Shown piece after piece: positions 36,264 through 44,046 of a DNA stretch of 64,000 nucleotides (positions within the stretch are counted from its first letter, which is position 1; each line of letters begins with the position of its first letter). Origin of the DNA: Azotimanducus sp965199815 (GTDB lineage: Bacteria; Pseudomonadota; Gammaproteobacteria; Pseudomonadales; Azotimanducaceae); assembly GCA_965199815.1 (NCBI GenBank), contig CBDATE010000028.1, forward strand, positions 496,001 to 560,000, written 5' to 3'. The notes beneath the pieces were generated by a model. That model was not told the DNA's origin, made no database searches, and saw nothing but the letters and a program-made list of their open reading frames with translations. The translations under genes and the position numbers were made by a program.

Positions 36264-37493
36264 ATGGCCATCGCCCAAACTGCTCGCAAGCGGGTCGTGC
36301 TCGCCTATTCCGGCGGGCTCGATACCAGCGTCATCTGCAAATGGTTGCAGGTGGCACATGATGCCGAAGTGGTCACCTTCACTGCCGACATCGGCCAGGG
36401 CGAAGAGGTGGAACCGGCGCGCGCCAAGGCCGAGGCCATGGGTGCCGCCGAGATTCACATCGAAGACTTGCGCGAGGAATTCGTGCGCGAGTATGTCTTC
36501 CCCATGTTTCGCGCCAATGCGGTGTATGAGGGCGAGTACCTGCTCGGCACCAGCATCGCACGTCCGCTCATTGCCAAGCGAATGGTCGAGATTGCGCGCG
36601 AGACCGGTGCACAGGCAATTTCCCACGGTGCCACCGGCAAGGGCAACGATCAGGTGCGATTCGAGCTCGGTGCCTATGCGCTGAATCCGGCGATGGAAAT
36701 CATTGCGCCCTGGCGCGAGTGGGATCTCAACTCACGTTCGGCGCTCATGACTTTCTGCGAAGCGCATCAGATCCCGGTCGAGGGCGCACGTACAGGGGAC
36801 ACCGAGCCTCCCTATTCGATGGATGCCAACCTGCTGCACATCTCCTACGAGGGTGGCGAGCTCGAGGACCCGGACTTCACGCCTGATGAGTCCATGTGGC
36901 TGCGCACCGCATCGCTCGAAAACGCCCCGGATGTCTGCGACGAACTCACGCTCAGGTTCGAGAATGGCGATCCGGTGGCGATTGATGCAACGCCCATGTC
37001 GTCGGCGACGCTGCTCGCCACGCTCAACGAAGTCGCTGGCCGACACGGCATAGGCCGCCTGGATCTGGTCGAGAATCGCTATGTCGGCATGAAATCGCGG
37101 GGCTGTTACGAGACCCCCGGCGGTACCCTGTTGCTCAAGGCGCATCGCGCCATCGAATCGCTGTGTCTGGATCGGGAACTTGCGCATCTCAAGGATGAGC
37201 TCATGCCGCGCTACGCGTCACTCATCTACAACGGCTACTGGTGGTCGCCGGAGCGAGAGGCACTGCAAGCGCTCATTGATCACTCGCAGCGAGGTGTCTG
37301 TGGCGAGGTGCGCCTGAAGCTCTTCAAGGGCTGCGTGACGGTGCTCGGACGGCGCTCCGAGCGGAGCCTCTATAGATCCGGTCTGGCGAGTTTCGAAGAC
37401 GACCTTGGTGCCTACGATCAATACGATGCACAAGGTTTCATCAAGCTCAATGCGCTGCGACTGAAGCTCGGCGCAGCCGACAGGTGCGGCTGA
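36264..37493 (+). CDS. argG: Argininosuccinate synthase
   Basis: Joins citrulline and aspartate using ATP. The N-terminal pyrophosphatase loop AYSGGLDTSVI, ADIGQGEE, the GATGKGNDQVRFE segment and YNGYWWSPER are diagnostic. It has 409 residues from the Met at 36264. With argD and argF a few kilobases upstream this supplies much of the late arginine pathway; argH is not in the window. The murI start overlaps its 3' end. Confidence 0.97.
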   Translation: MAIAQTARKRVVLAYSGGLDTSVICKWLQVAHDAEVVTFTADIGQGEEVEPARAKAEAMGAAEIHIEDLREEFVREYVFPMFRANAVYEGEYLLGTSIARPLIAKRMVEIARETGAQAISHGATGKGNDQVRFELGAYALNPAMEIIAPWREWDLNSRSALMTFCEAHQIPVEGARTGDTEPPYSMDANLLHISYEGGELEDPDFTPDESMWLRTASLENAPDVCDELTLRFENGDPVAIDATPMSSATLLATLNEVAGRHGIGRLDLVENRYVGMKSRGCYETPGGTLLLKAHRAIESLCLDRELAHLKDELMPRYASLIYNGYWWSPEREALQALIDHSQRGVCGEVRLKLFKGCVTVLGRRSERSLYRSGLASFEDDLGAYDQYDAQGFIKLNALRLKLGAADRCG

Positions 37494-38383
37494 AGCCCGT
37501 CGGCGCTCCTCTGGCTCGAAGCGGAAAGAATCGACTGAAATCTGTCGCGCCCATCGGTCTGTTCGATTCGGGCGTTGGTGGACTGACGCTCCTGAGCGTC
37601 CTCGAAGCGTCCTTTCCGACGCAAGGCTTCATCTACCTCGGCGATGCTGCGCGTCTGCCCTATGGTGCCAAGAGCCCGCAAACCGTCGAGCGCTACGCGA
37701 TCAAGGCAGCGCAGCTGTTGCTCGAGCGCGGCATCAAGGCCCTGGTGGTGGCCTGCAACACGGCCTCCGCTGTGGCCTTGCCGACACTGCGTCGAGAGAT
37801 AGCGCCGTTGCCGGTGTTTGGCGTTGTCGAGCCGGGCGCACAGGCGGCATGTGCGCGGAGTGCGACCGGGCGCATCGCGGTGCTTGCCACCGAAGGCACG
37901 GTGCGTGGCGGTGCCTATGTGCGCGCGATACTCGCACGATGCCCCGAGGCGCGCATCCTTACCCGTTCGGCATCGCTGCTCGTGACCCTCGCCGAGGATC
38001 TGGAAGCTCAGGACGAGGCCTTGAGTGAAGCCATAGTGCGCCATTCCCTCCGCGGCCTGATCGGTGGGCGCGCGGCCGATACGCTGCTGCTCGGTTGTAC
38101 GCATTTTCCCGCGCTTGGCCGCTTCTTTCGCCGTGCCCTGCCGGGTGGGGTGTCATTGGTGGATTCCGCAGCCGAGGTGGCGAGAGAGGTGGCGAGAGAG
38201 CTGTTCCAGGATGCGGCGATGCATCTGCCTGCGACCGGTGACCAAGGCAATGCGTCCGGCGAGCGAAATGCCGGTCGGGTGTTGCTCACCACGGATAACA
38301 CGCGTCGCTTTGCGCGCCTGGGGTCGATCTTTCTGGGCGAGAGGATTCTTGCCTCGGAAGTGGAACTCGTCGAACTTGTCTGA
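37484..38383 (+). CDS. murI: Glutamate racemase
   Basis: Makes D-glutamate for peptidoglycan. IGLFDSGVGGLTLL, DAARLPYGAKSP, the first catalytic Cys in VVACNTASA and the second in LLGCTHFP are present. It starts at a GTG and overlaps the end of argG by 10 bp, which suggests coupling. The frame has about 20 residues before the conserved core, so a later start is possible. At 299 residues it is slightly long. Confidence 0.93.
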   Translation: MRLKPVGAPLARSGKNRLKSVAPIGLFDSGVGGLTLLSVLEASFPTQGFIYLGDAARLPYGAKSPQTVERYAIKAAQLLLERGIKALVVACNTASAVALPTLRREIAPLPVFGVVEPGAQAACARSATGRIAVLATEGTVRGGAYVRAILARCPEARILTRSASLLVTLAEDLEAQDEALSEAIVRHSLRGLIGGRAADTLLLGCTHFPALGRFFRRALPGGVSLVDSAAEVAREVARELFQDAAMHLPATGDQGNASGERNAGRVLLTTDNTRRFARLGSIFLGERILASEVELVELV

Positions 38384-38495
38384 AGGTTCAAGGCGCACAT
38401 GTTCATCGGCCTTGCCTGCGTTCTGCCTGGGCCGACAGTTGAACGAACCAGTCAGGACTGAGACGATAGGGCTACTCACAGAGCCGGAGGGTAAC

Positions 38496-39743
38496 GTGCC
38501 TTGTATGTATAGCGATGCTGAACTCGAAGCGATGATGGTTGCCACGGAATCCGATCTTGTCGAGCGAAAGCAGAGCCTGGAAGGAAAGGTGTCCACTTCG
38601 ATTCGCGAAGCTATTTGCGCCTTTGCCAACGACCTGCCCGGCCATCGCCAGCCCGGTGTGATCTTTATTGGCGTGGACGATGCAGGCAGCCCCACCGGGC
38701 TCGAGATCAATGATGCCTTGCTGCAGAAGCTCGCCCATTGCAAGACGGACGGCAACATCCTGCCGCCGCCCACCATGACGGTTACCACACATACTGTGCG
38801 CGGACGAGATGTCGCGGTTATTGCCGTGATGCCTTCGGATTCCCCTCCGGTGCGGTTTCGTGGCCGCATTTGGATTCGTGTCGGGCCGCGCCGGGCGCTT
38901 GCGACTGCGCAGGACGAGCGCATCCTGAATGAAAAGCGACGCCACCGGGATGTGTCCTTTGATGCACGCGCCATGTACGCAGCTACGCTTGATGACCTTG
39001 ACCTGCGCCGGTTCCAGTACCTGTATCTGCCACGCGCGTTCGACCCCGAAGTATTGGAGCGTAACGACCGTACTATCGAAGAACGGCTGGCAGCCACCAA
39101 GATGATCGTGAGCGTTGACGATCCGACACCCACTGCGCTTGGCGTACTGATGCTCTGTGCGAGGCCCATGAGCCATCTACCTTGCGCCTACATCCAGTTC
39201 CTGCGTATTGACGGGGAAGATCTGTCCGATCCGATTCTGCATGCCGAGCGCTTCGATGGGCCGGTCGAAGAAGCCGTGCAGGAACTGGTCCGGGAGATGC
39301 GCGCACAACGTCACATCTCGGTCGAGACAGGCACACAAAGCAGGGAAATCCGGCGCGCTACCTACGCGCTTGATGCCCTTCAGGAGCTCGTGTGCAATGC
39401 GATCATGCACCGCGCCTACGAAGCATCCACCAGCCCGACCAGGGTGCACTGGTTCAATGACCGCGTCGAGATCATCAGTCCGGGCGGTCCGTACGGAGAT
39501 GTGACGGCTGAGAACTTCGGGCAACCCGGCTTCACGAGCTACCGCAATCTGAACCTCGCCGAGGCCATGCGTGTGACCGGTCTGGTGCAAAGGTATGGGG
39601 CAGGCATCCCCATGGTGCGCCGTGCACTGCGCGACAATTGCCAGCCGGAGCCGGAATTCCTTGTGGACGCGAGATGGGTGCGCGCTACGGTGCGCATTCG
39701 CCCTGATTGGCCGGGCAATACGCGAAAGTCCGCGCTGACCTGA
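38496..39743 (+). CDS. AlbA_2 (Schlafen-type) putative DNA-binding protein with a C-terminal ATPase-like domain
   Basis: A 415-residue protein with an N-terminal AlbA_2 domain (ESDLVERKQSL, then NDLPGHRQPGVIFIGVDD) and a C-terminal HATPase_c_4-type region (ALQELVCNAIMHRAYEA, EIISPGGPYGDV, RYGAGIPMVRRAL). Such proteins are annotated as RecG-like or Schlafen-domain transcriptional regulators; function is not established. The GTG at 38496 is chosen because GGAGG lies five bases upstream; a Met at 38505 is the alternative. A second protein of the same family lies at 56681-58093. Confidence 0.85.
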   Translation: MPCMYSDAELEAMMVATESDLVERKQSLEGKVSTSIREAICAFANDLPGHRQPGVIFIGVDDAGSPTGLEINDALLQKLAHCKTDGNILPPPTMTVTTHTVRGRDVAVIAVMPSDSPPVRFRGRIWIRVGPRRALATAQDERILNEKRRHRDVSFDARAMYAATLDDLDLRRFQYLYLPRAFDPEVLERNDRTIEERLAATKMIVSVDDPTPTALGVLMLCARPMSHLPCAYIQFLRIDGEDLSDPILHAERFDGPVEEAVQELVREMRAQRHISVETGTQSREIRRATYALDALQELVCNAIMHRAYEASTSPTRVHWFNDRVEIISPGGPYGDVTAENFGQPGFTSYRNLNLAEAMRVTGLVQRYGAGIPMVRRALRDNCQPEPEFLVDARWVRATVRIRPDWPGNTRKSALT

Positions 39744-39762
39744 GGCGATGCAGGGCAGCTTT

Positions 39763-40413
39763 TCATTTGTCGTCCGCTGACGACTCGAAACGCCCCGGAT
39801 ACTCGCACAGGTCGCGAATGCAGCAGGCCCCGCACTTGGGGTTTCGTGCTGTGCAGACATACCTGCCGTGCAGGATCAGATGGTGGTGCGCGTTCTTCAG
39901 AAACTCCCTGGGGGTCAGTCGCACAAGCCTGTCCTCCACCGCTCGCACCGTCTTGCCGGGCGCGAGGCGAATGCGGTTGGCGATGCGAAATATGTGTGTG
40001 TCCACGGCAATCACCGGCTCGCCGAACAGCGTGTTGAGAATCACATTGGCGGTCTTGCGTCCCACGCCGGGCAGACTCTCGAGCGCCGCCCGGTCACGCG
40101 GCACCTCGCCGTCATGCTCATTGATCAGGCGCTCGCAGGTCTTGATGATGTTCTCTGCCTTGCTGTTGTAGAGACCGATGGAGGCGATGTGGCGCTTCAC
40201 GCCCTTCACGCCCAGTTCGAGCATGGCCGCGGCGGTCGGGGCTTCCCGAAACAGGCCGACCGTCGCCTTGTTCACGCTCACATCGGTCGCCTGCGCCGAG
40301 AGGATGACGGCAATGAGCAACTGAAATCCGCTCTCATATTCGAGTTCAGTGGTGGGAGCCGGATTCGCCGCTTGCAACCGACTGAAAATCTCCTGTCGCT
40401 TGTCCTTGTTCAC
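39763..40413 (-). CDS. nth: Endonuclease III
   Basis: DNA glycosylase/AP lyase for oxidised pyrimidines. The helix-hairpin-helix LPGVGRKTANVIL contains the catalytic Lys, VDTHIFR the catalytic Asp, and the C-terminal C-X6-C-X2-C-X5-C binds [4Fe-4S]. The GTG at 40413 is placed behind GGAGG and gives 216 residues. It follows rsxE by 16 bp, the standard position at the end of rsx/rnf operons. Confidence 0.96.
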   Translation of the reverse strand: MNKDKRQEIFSRLQAANPAPTTELEYESGFQLLIAVILSAQATDVSVNKATVGLFREAPTAAAMLELGVKGVKRHIASIGLYNSKAENIIKTCERLINEHDGEVPRDRAALESLPGVGRKTANVILNTLFGEPVIAVDTHIFRIANRIRLAPGKTVRAVEDRLVRLTPREFLKNAHHHLILHGRYVCTARNPKCGACCIRDLCEYPGRFESSADDK

Positions 40414-40429
40414 CACGCCTCCGGCAGCA

Positions 40430-41068
40430 TTACTGTTCCTGTCCCCGTGCGTGTCCCCGCCCGCGACACAGGGCAAGCGCGAGGCCGGCAATCAGGAAAG
40501 CCCCGGGCGGCAGCAACGCCAGCGGGAAGGTCAACCCCTCGGGCAGGATGCGTCTTTCCCAGTTGCTCGCCAGGTCGCCGAAGAGGTGCTCCATTCCGGC
40601 GAAGAGTGTGCCTGATCCCAGGATTTCGCGTATAGCGCCAAAGGCGAGGAGTGCGGCACCGAATCCGAGGCCCACGCCCAGCGCATCAAGCAGCGCGAGT
40701 GCGGGACGCTGGTTGCGCGCATAGCCGTCGGCTCTGGCCAGAATGATGCAGTTGGTGACGATGATCTGCACATAGAGTGCGATGCGCTCGTAGAGCGTGA
40801 AGGCGAAAGCTTCGAGCAGTAGCGCTGCGGTGGTGGTAAAACTGGCGATGATGAACACCAGTGCTGGCAGGCGCACACGCTCCGGGATGGGGATGCTGCC
40901 GACTACCAGATTGCTGCCAACCAGAACGAAGAGCGTCGCCAGCGCCAGCCCCAGTGCGTTGGAGACCGAGGTGGTGACAGCCATTGCCGGGCACAGGCCG
41001 AGCATCTGTATCCACACCGGGTTCTCGCGTACCAGTCCCCGCGTCAGGACATCCGTTGCCTGATTCAT
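40430..41068 (-). CDS. rsxE: Electron transport complex subunit RsxE/RnfE
   Basis: Integral membrane subunit of the Rnf/Rsx ion-translocating electron transport complex, homologous to NqrD. GLVRENPVWIQMLGLCPAMAVT is the signature, followed by several hydrophobic segments; the Cys in LGLCPA is one of the intramembrane iron ligands known in Rnf/Nqr. It has 212 residues. Its ATG overlaps the rsxG stop (ATGA). Confidence 0.95.
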   Translation of the reverse strand: MNQATDVLTRGLVRENPVWIQMLGLCPAMAVTTSVSNALGLALATLFVLVGSNLVVGSIPIPERVRLPALVFIIASFTTTAALLLEAFAFTLYERIALYVQIIVTNCIILARADGYARNQRPALALLDALGVGLGFGAALLAFGAIREILGSGTLFAGMEHLFGDLASNWERRILPEGLTFPLALLPPGAFLIAGLALALCRGRGHARGQEQ

Positions 41069-41610
41069 GCCGCGCACTCCGGGAGGTTGTCCGCCAGGTG
41101 TTCACGCACACCGTGCAGCAAGCCTCGCAAGGTGATGGTCGCGCCGGTCACGCCATCAATATCACCTCCATCGCGAGAAAGTGCCCAGCGCGTGGTTGCC
41201 CGCTCGCGTCCTGCAAGGCCGTGAATCCAGGGCGATTTGCCAGCCTCCACCACATCACCTATGCCTGGCGTTTCACTGTGGGCGAGCACACGCACACCGG
41301 TGACATGCCCGGAGCTGTCAACTGCGGCCACGAACTGCATCTCGCCGGCATAGCCAGAGGCCAGGCCGGGGATGAGCACAGATTGCCGCACACCGTGCGT
41401 ATCACACAGCGCGACAGACTCGCCCAGCCGACGAAGATCAAGATCAATTCCCGCTGGCAGCTGCGTGTGCACGAGCTCCATCAAACCTGACCGTGCAGCC
41501 GCCCGCCGGTTCTCGCTCCGCACCTCTTCGGTCAGTCCCGAAACCACAAGCACCAGCAGGCTGCCGAGACTGGTAATCAGCCCGAGATGCGCTGCTGTGC
41601 GCAGGTTCAC
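41065..41610 (-). CDS. rsxG: Electron transport complex subunit RsxG/RnfG
   Basis: Periplasmic subunit with a covalently attached FMN. One N-terminal membrane segment (LITSLGSLLVLVVSGL) is followed by the flavinylation motif in DGVTGATIT. The GTG at 41610 gives a four-base GTGA overlap with the rsxD stop, as for the other junctions in this operon, and 181 residues. A Met at 41643 would overlap rsxD more deeply. Confidence 0.93.
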   Translation of the reverse strand: MNLRTAAHLGLITSLGSLLVLVVSGLTEEVRSENRRAAARSGLMELVHTQLPAGIDLDLRRLGESVALCDTHGVRQSVLIPGLASGYAGEMQFVAAVDSSGHVTGVRVLAHSETPGIGDVVEAGKSPWIHGLAGRERATTRWALSRDGGDIDGVTGATITLRGLLHGVREHLADNLPECAA

Positions 41611-42527
41611 GCCGGAATTCTCGCGTGTGCCCGACGCATGCACTCGTCGATGAATGGCGCACTGATATTGCCGAGTAATACGGCAAAGGCGATGCCATCG
41701 GCGTAGGCACCAAAGCTCCGTATCAGGAATGCCAGCACTCCGATCATCGCGCCGAACACGAGTTGCCCCCGGGACGATGCCGGTGCAGATACGGGATCAG
41801 TGATGATGAACCAGGCGCACAGCATAGTGCCGCCACTGAAGAGGTGCATACCGACCGGCCCCAGGCTGTGCGAACTCCCCTGATCGTATCCGAGTGCCGC
41901 GCACAGCGACAGGGCGACCAGAAAGGCGACGGGTGCCCGCCAGTTGATGATGCGCAGCGCAAGCAGCAACAGGCCGCCGACAAGAAAGCCAAGATTCATC
42001 CATTCCCACCCCTTGCCGCCAAGCATGCCGAAGGCCTGTGGCCAGATGTCGGCGACGGTGGCACCGCCACGAAAACGGAATTGTTCGAGCGGTGTGGCCG
42101 AGGTTACGCCATCCACCACCCACACGGAAAGCTCGCCGGGAAAAGCGACCAGAATGACGACATAGCCAGCCATGGCCGGATTCAGTATGTTGTTGCCGAG
42201 CCCCCCGTAGGCGTGTTTGGCGAGCCCCAGACCGACTGTCAGCGCCAGCACGAGGAGATACCAGGGGGCGGTTGGCGGTAAACACAGAGCGACCAGCAGC
42301 GAGGTCACCAGAGCGCTGCCGTCAAGCAGGTGATGCCTCAGCGCCTCGCCACGCAGACCGCGCGCATACAGACAGGCCGCTTCAATGCCCAGGCCGAGTA
42401 CAGTGGCCAGGGCCAGCTGAACGAGTATCATCGTGCCGAACCATGGCAGCATGCACAACACGCCCGGAACGAGTGCCAGCAGCACCACATACATGATGCC
42501 GGGCGTTCCGAGCGCCTTGAAATTCAT
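41607..42527 (-). CDS. rsxD: Electron transport complex subunit RsxD/RnfD
   Basis: Membrane subunit homologous to NqrB with covalently bound FMN. GLGNNILNPAMAGYV and the flavinylation motif DGVTSATPL are present, with about nine hydrophobic segments over 306 residues. Its start overlaps the end of the preceding rsxB-type gene by four bases (ATGA). No rsxC gene separates the two, as would be usual. Confidence 0.95.
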   Translation of the reverse strand: MNFKALGTPGIMYVVLLALVPGVLCMLPWFGTMILVQLALATVLGLGIEAACLYARGLRGEALRHHLLDGSALVTSLLVALCLPPTAPWYLLVLALTVGLGLAKHAYGGLGNNILNPAMAGYVVILVAFPGELSVWVVDGVTSATPLEQFRFRGGATVADIWPQAFGMLGGKGWEWMNLGFLVGGLLLLALRIINWRAPVAFLVALSLCAALGYDQGSSHSLGPVGMHLFSGGTMLCAWFIITDPVSAPASSRGQLVFGAMIGVLAFLIRSFGAYADGIAFAVLLGNISAPFIDECMRRAHARIPA

Positions 42528-43444
42528 GAGGCATCACCCCCGGCCCGTCGTCGTCGCAGTCTTTGTTCGCGCCGAGCCTTGGCGGCCCTGACCTCCTGAT
42601 CGCGCCGCACACTGGTGATGTCAAACAGCTTCAAGGCGCGCTCTGCCTCTTGCCGAGCGCTTTCGTGTGCGCGTTCCTGCGCCGCCTGCCTGAGGATAGG
42701 CTGCGCGAGCGAGATGCCGCTCGGGCAGTGGGTGTCGCACAACCCGCAGGCGATGCAGTCCTGTGCACCCGGGTCAAGGGATGCAGGTTCGTGTGCATTC
42801 TGGCGAATCGACCACCACAGGGCCCTCACCGGGATATTCCTTGGGCAGATGTCGTCGCATCTCCCGCAGCGGATGCAGCCGAGTGGCTCTGCAAGTGCCT
42901 TCGTGCGCGGTACTCTGCGCGCTTGCGCGTCCTCGGAACGCTCCAGCAGATCGATGCAATCAACCGGACAGGCAGCCAGGCAGAGCTCACAGCCTGTGCA
43001 TTGATCTTCGAGTACGCCATGCAGACAGCCCTGTGCGCCGATGATGGCATCCACCGGACACACCTTGATGCACAGGGTGCAGCCGAGGCATTCAGGCTCT
43101 CGAATTCGCGCGACCTGCACAGGCATCTCACTGGATTCCGCGCCATGGCTGGTTTGTGTGACGCGCTCGAGCGGGCGATTGAGAAGCTGTGACAGCGCGT
43201 TTTGTGTGACATCTCCACCCGGAGGGCAGCGGTCGATAGCTTCACCCTCGGCAACCGCTGTGGCATAGGCATGACAGCCCGGGTATTGACATTGCCCGCA
43301 CTGGGTCTGCGGTAACCTGGCTTCGATGGCGGCGACGAGTTCGGATTGGCCAGCACTCCAGCGTCTGTTGGCATGGCTCAGAAGCCATCCCAGCCCGGCG
43401 CATGCGGCACCAATAACGAGCGCCTGGAGCAGCACCTCGATCAC
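42524..43444 (-). CDS. rsxB: RsxB/RnfB with a C-terminal ferredoxin part resembling RsxC
   Basis: A polyferredoxin of 306 residues, against about 190 for typical RsxB. It starts at a GTG that overlaps the rsxA stop. Residues 1-22 form a membrane anchor. C49, C52, C57 and C73 match the RnfB N-terminal cluster, and two classical CxxCxxCxxxCP ferredoxin motifs follow at 119-129 and 149-159. RsxB would end soon after. Here the chain continues with two more such motifs at 190-200 (CIRCGRCDDICP) and 230-240 (CIACGLCDTHCP) and a charged helical tail, a pattern I know from the C-terminal part of RsxC. The NADH/FMN-binding part of RsxC is absent here and no separate rsxC lies in the operon. Confidence 0.88.
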   Translation of the reverse strand: MIEVLLQALVIGAACAGLGWLLSHANRRWSAGQSELVAAIEARLPQTQCGQCQYPGCHAYATAVAEGEAIDRCPPGGDVTQNALSQLLNRPLERVTQTSHGAESSEMPVQVARIREPECLGCTLCIKVCPVDAIIGAQGCLHGVLEDQCTGCELCLAACPVDCIDLLERSEDAQARRVPRTKALAEPLGCIRCGRCDDICPRNIPVRALWWSIRQNAHEPASLDPGAQDCIACGLCDTHCPSGISLAQPILRQAAQERAHESARQEAERALKLFDITSVRRDQEVRAAKARREQRLRRRRAGGDAS

Positions 43445-44019
43445 TGCGTGAATCCTGCAAACCCCATGAACGCCAGCGACATGAAGCCTGCCGTCACCAG
43501 CGCAATGGGCATGCCCGCAAAGCGCCGGGGAATATCTGCCCCCTCGAGTTGTCGGCGGATGGCAGCAAAGAGCAGCAGCACCAGCCAGAAGCCAAGGGCG
43601 GCACCGAGCGCGTACACACAGGTTTCCATGAAGTCGAGCTGTTGCCCGAGTGCGATGAGTGCGACACCGAGCACCGCGCAATTGCTGGTGACCAGCGGCA
43701 GATACGCACCGAGCGTCTGATGAAGCAGGGGATGTGCGTGGCGAACATATATCTCGGTTGCTTGCACCAGAAAAGCCACTACCAGAATGAAGGCGATGAT
43801 GCGAAAGCTGGTCAGCCCGAAGGGCATCAGCACAAAGTGGTAGAGAAGCCAGGAAGACGCTGCCGACACCATGAGCACGAAGCAGGTGGCCAGGCCAAGC
43901 GCGAGCGCGTTATCGGGGCGCGTCGAAGCGCCCATGAAGGGGCACAGCCCGAGAAACCAGACGAGCACGAAGTTGTTGATGAGCAAGGCACCGATCAATA
44001 GCGAGAAGAGGTCGCCCAT
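43441..44019 (-). CDS. rsxA: Electron transport complex subunit RsxA/RnfA
   Basis: Membrane subunit homologous to NqrE and first gene of the operon. NNFVLVWFLGLCPFMGAS is the signature, followed by hydrophobic helices and SNCAVLGVAL. It has 192 residues. It starts 27 bp after the metG stop on the same strand, so metG may read into the operon. Confidence 0.95.
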   Translation of the reverse strand: MGDLFSLLIGALLINNFVLVWFLGLCPFMGASTRPDNALALGLATCFVLMVSAASSWLLYHFVLMPFGLTSFRIIAFILVVAFLVQATEIYVRHAHPLLHQTLGAYLPLVTSNCAVLGVALIALGQQLDFMETCVYALGAALGFWLVLLLFAAIRRQLEGADIPRRFAGMPIALVTAGFMSLAFMGFAGFTQ

Positions 44020-44046
44020 GTGCTCGCACCGAGAAGCGATGCCTGA

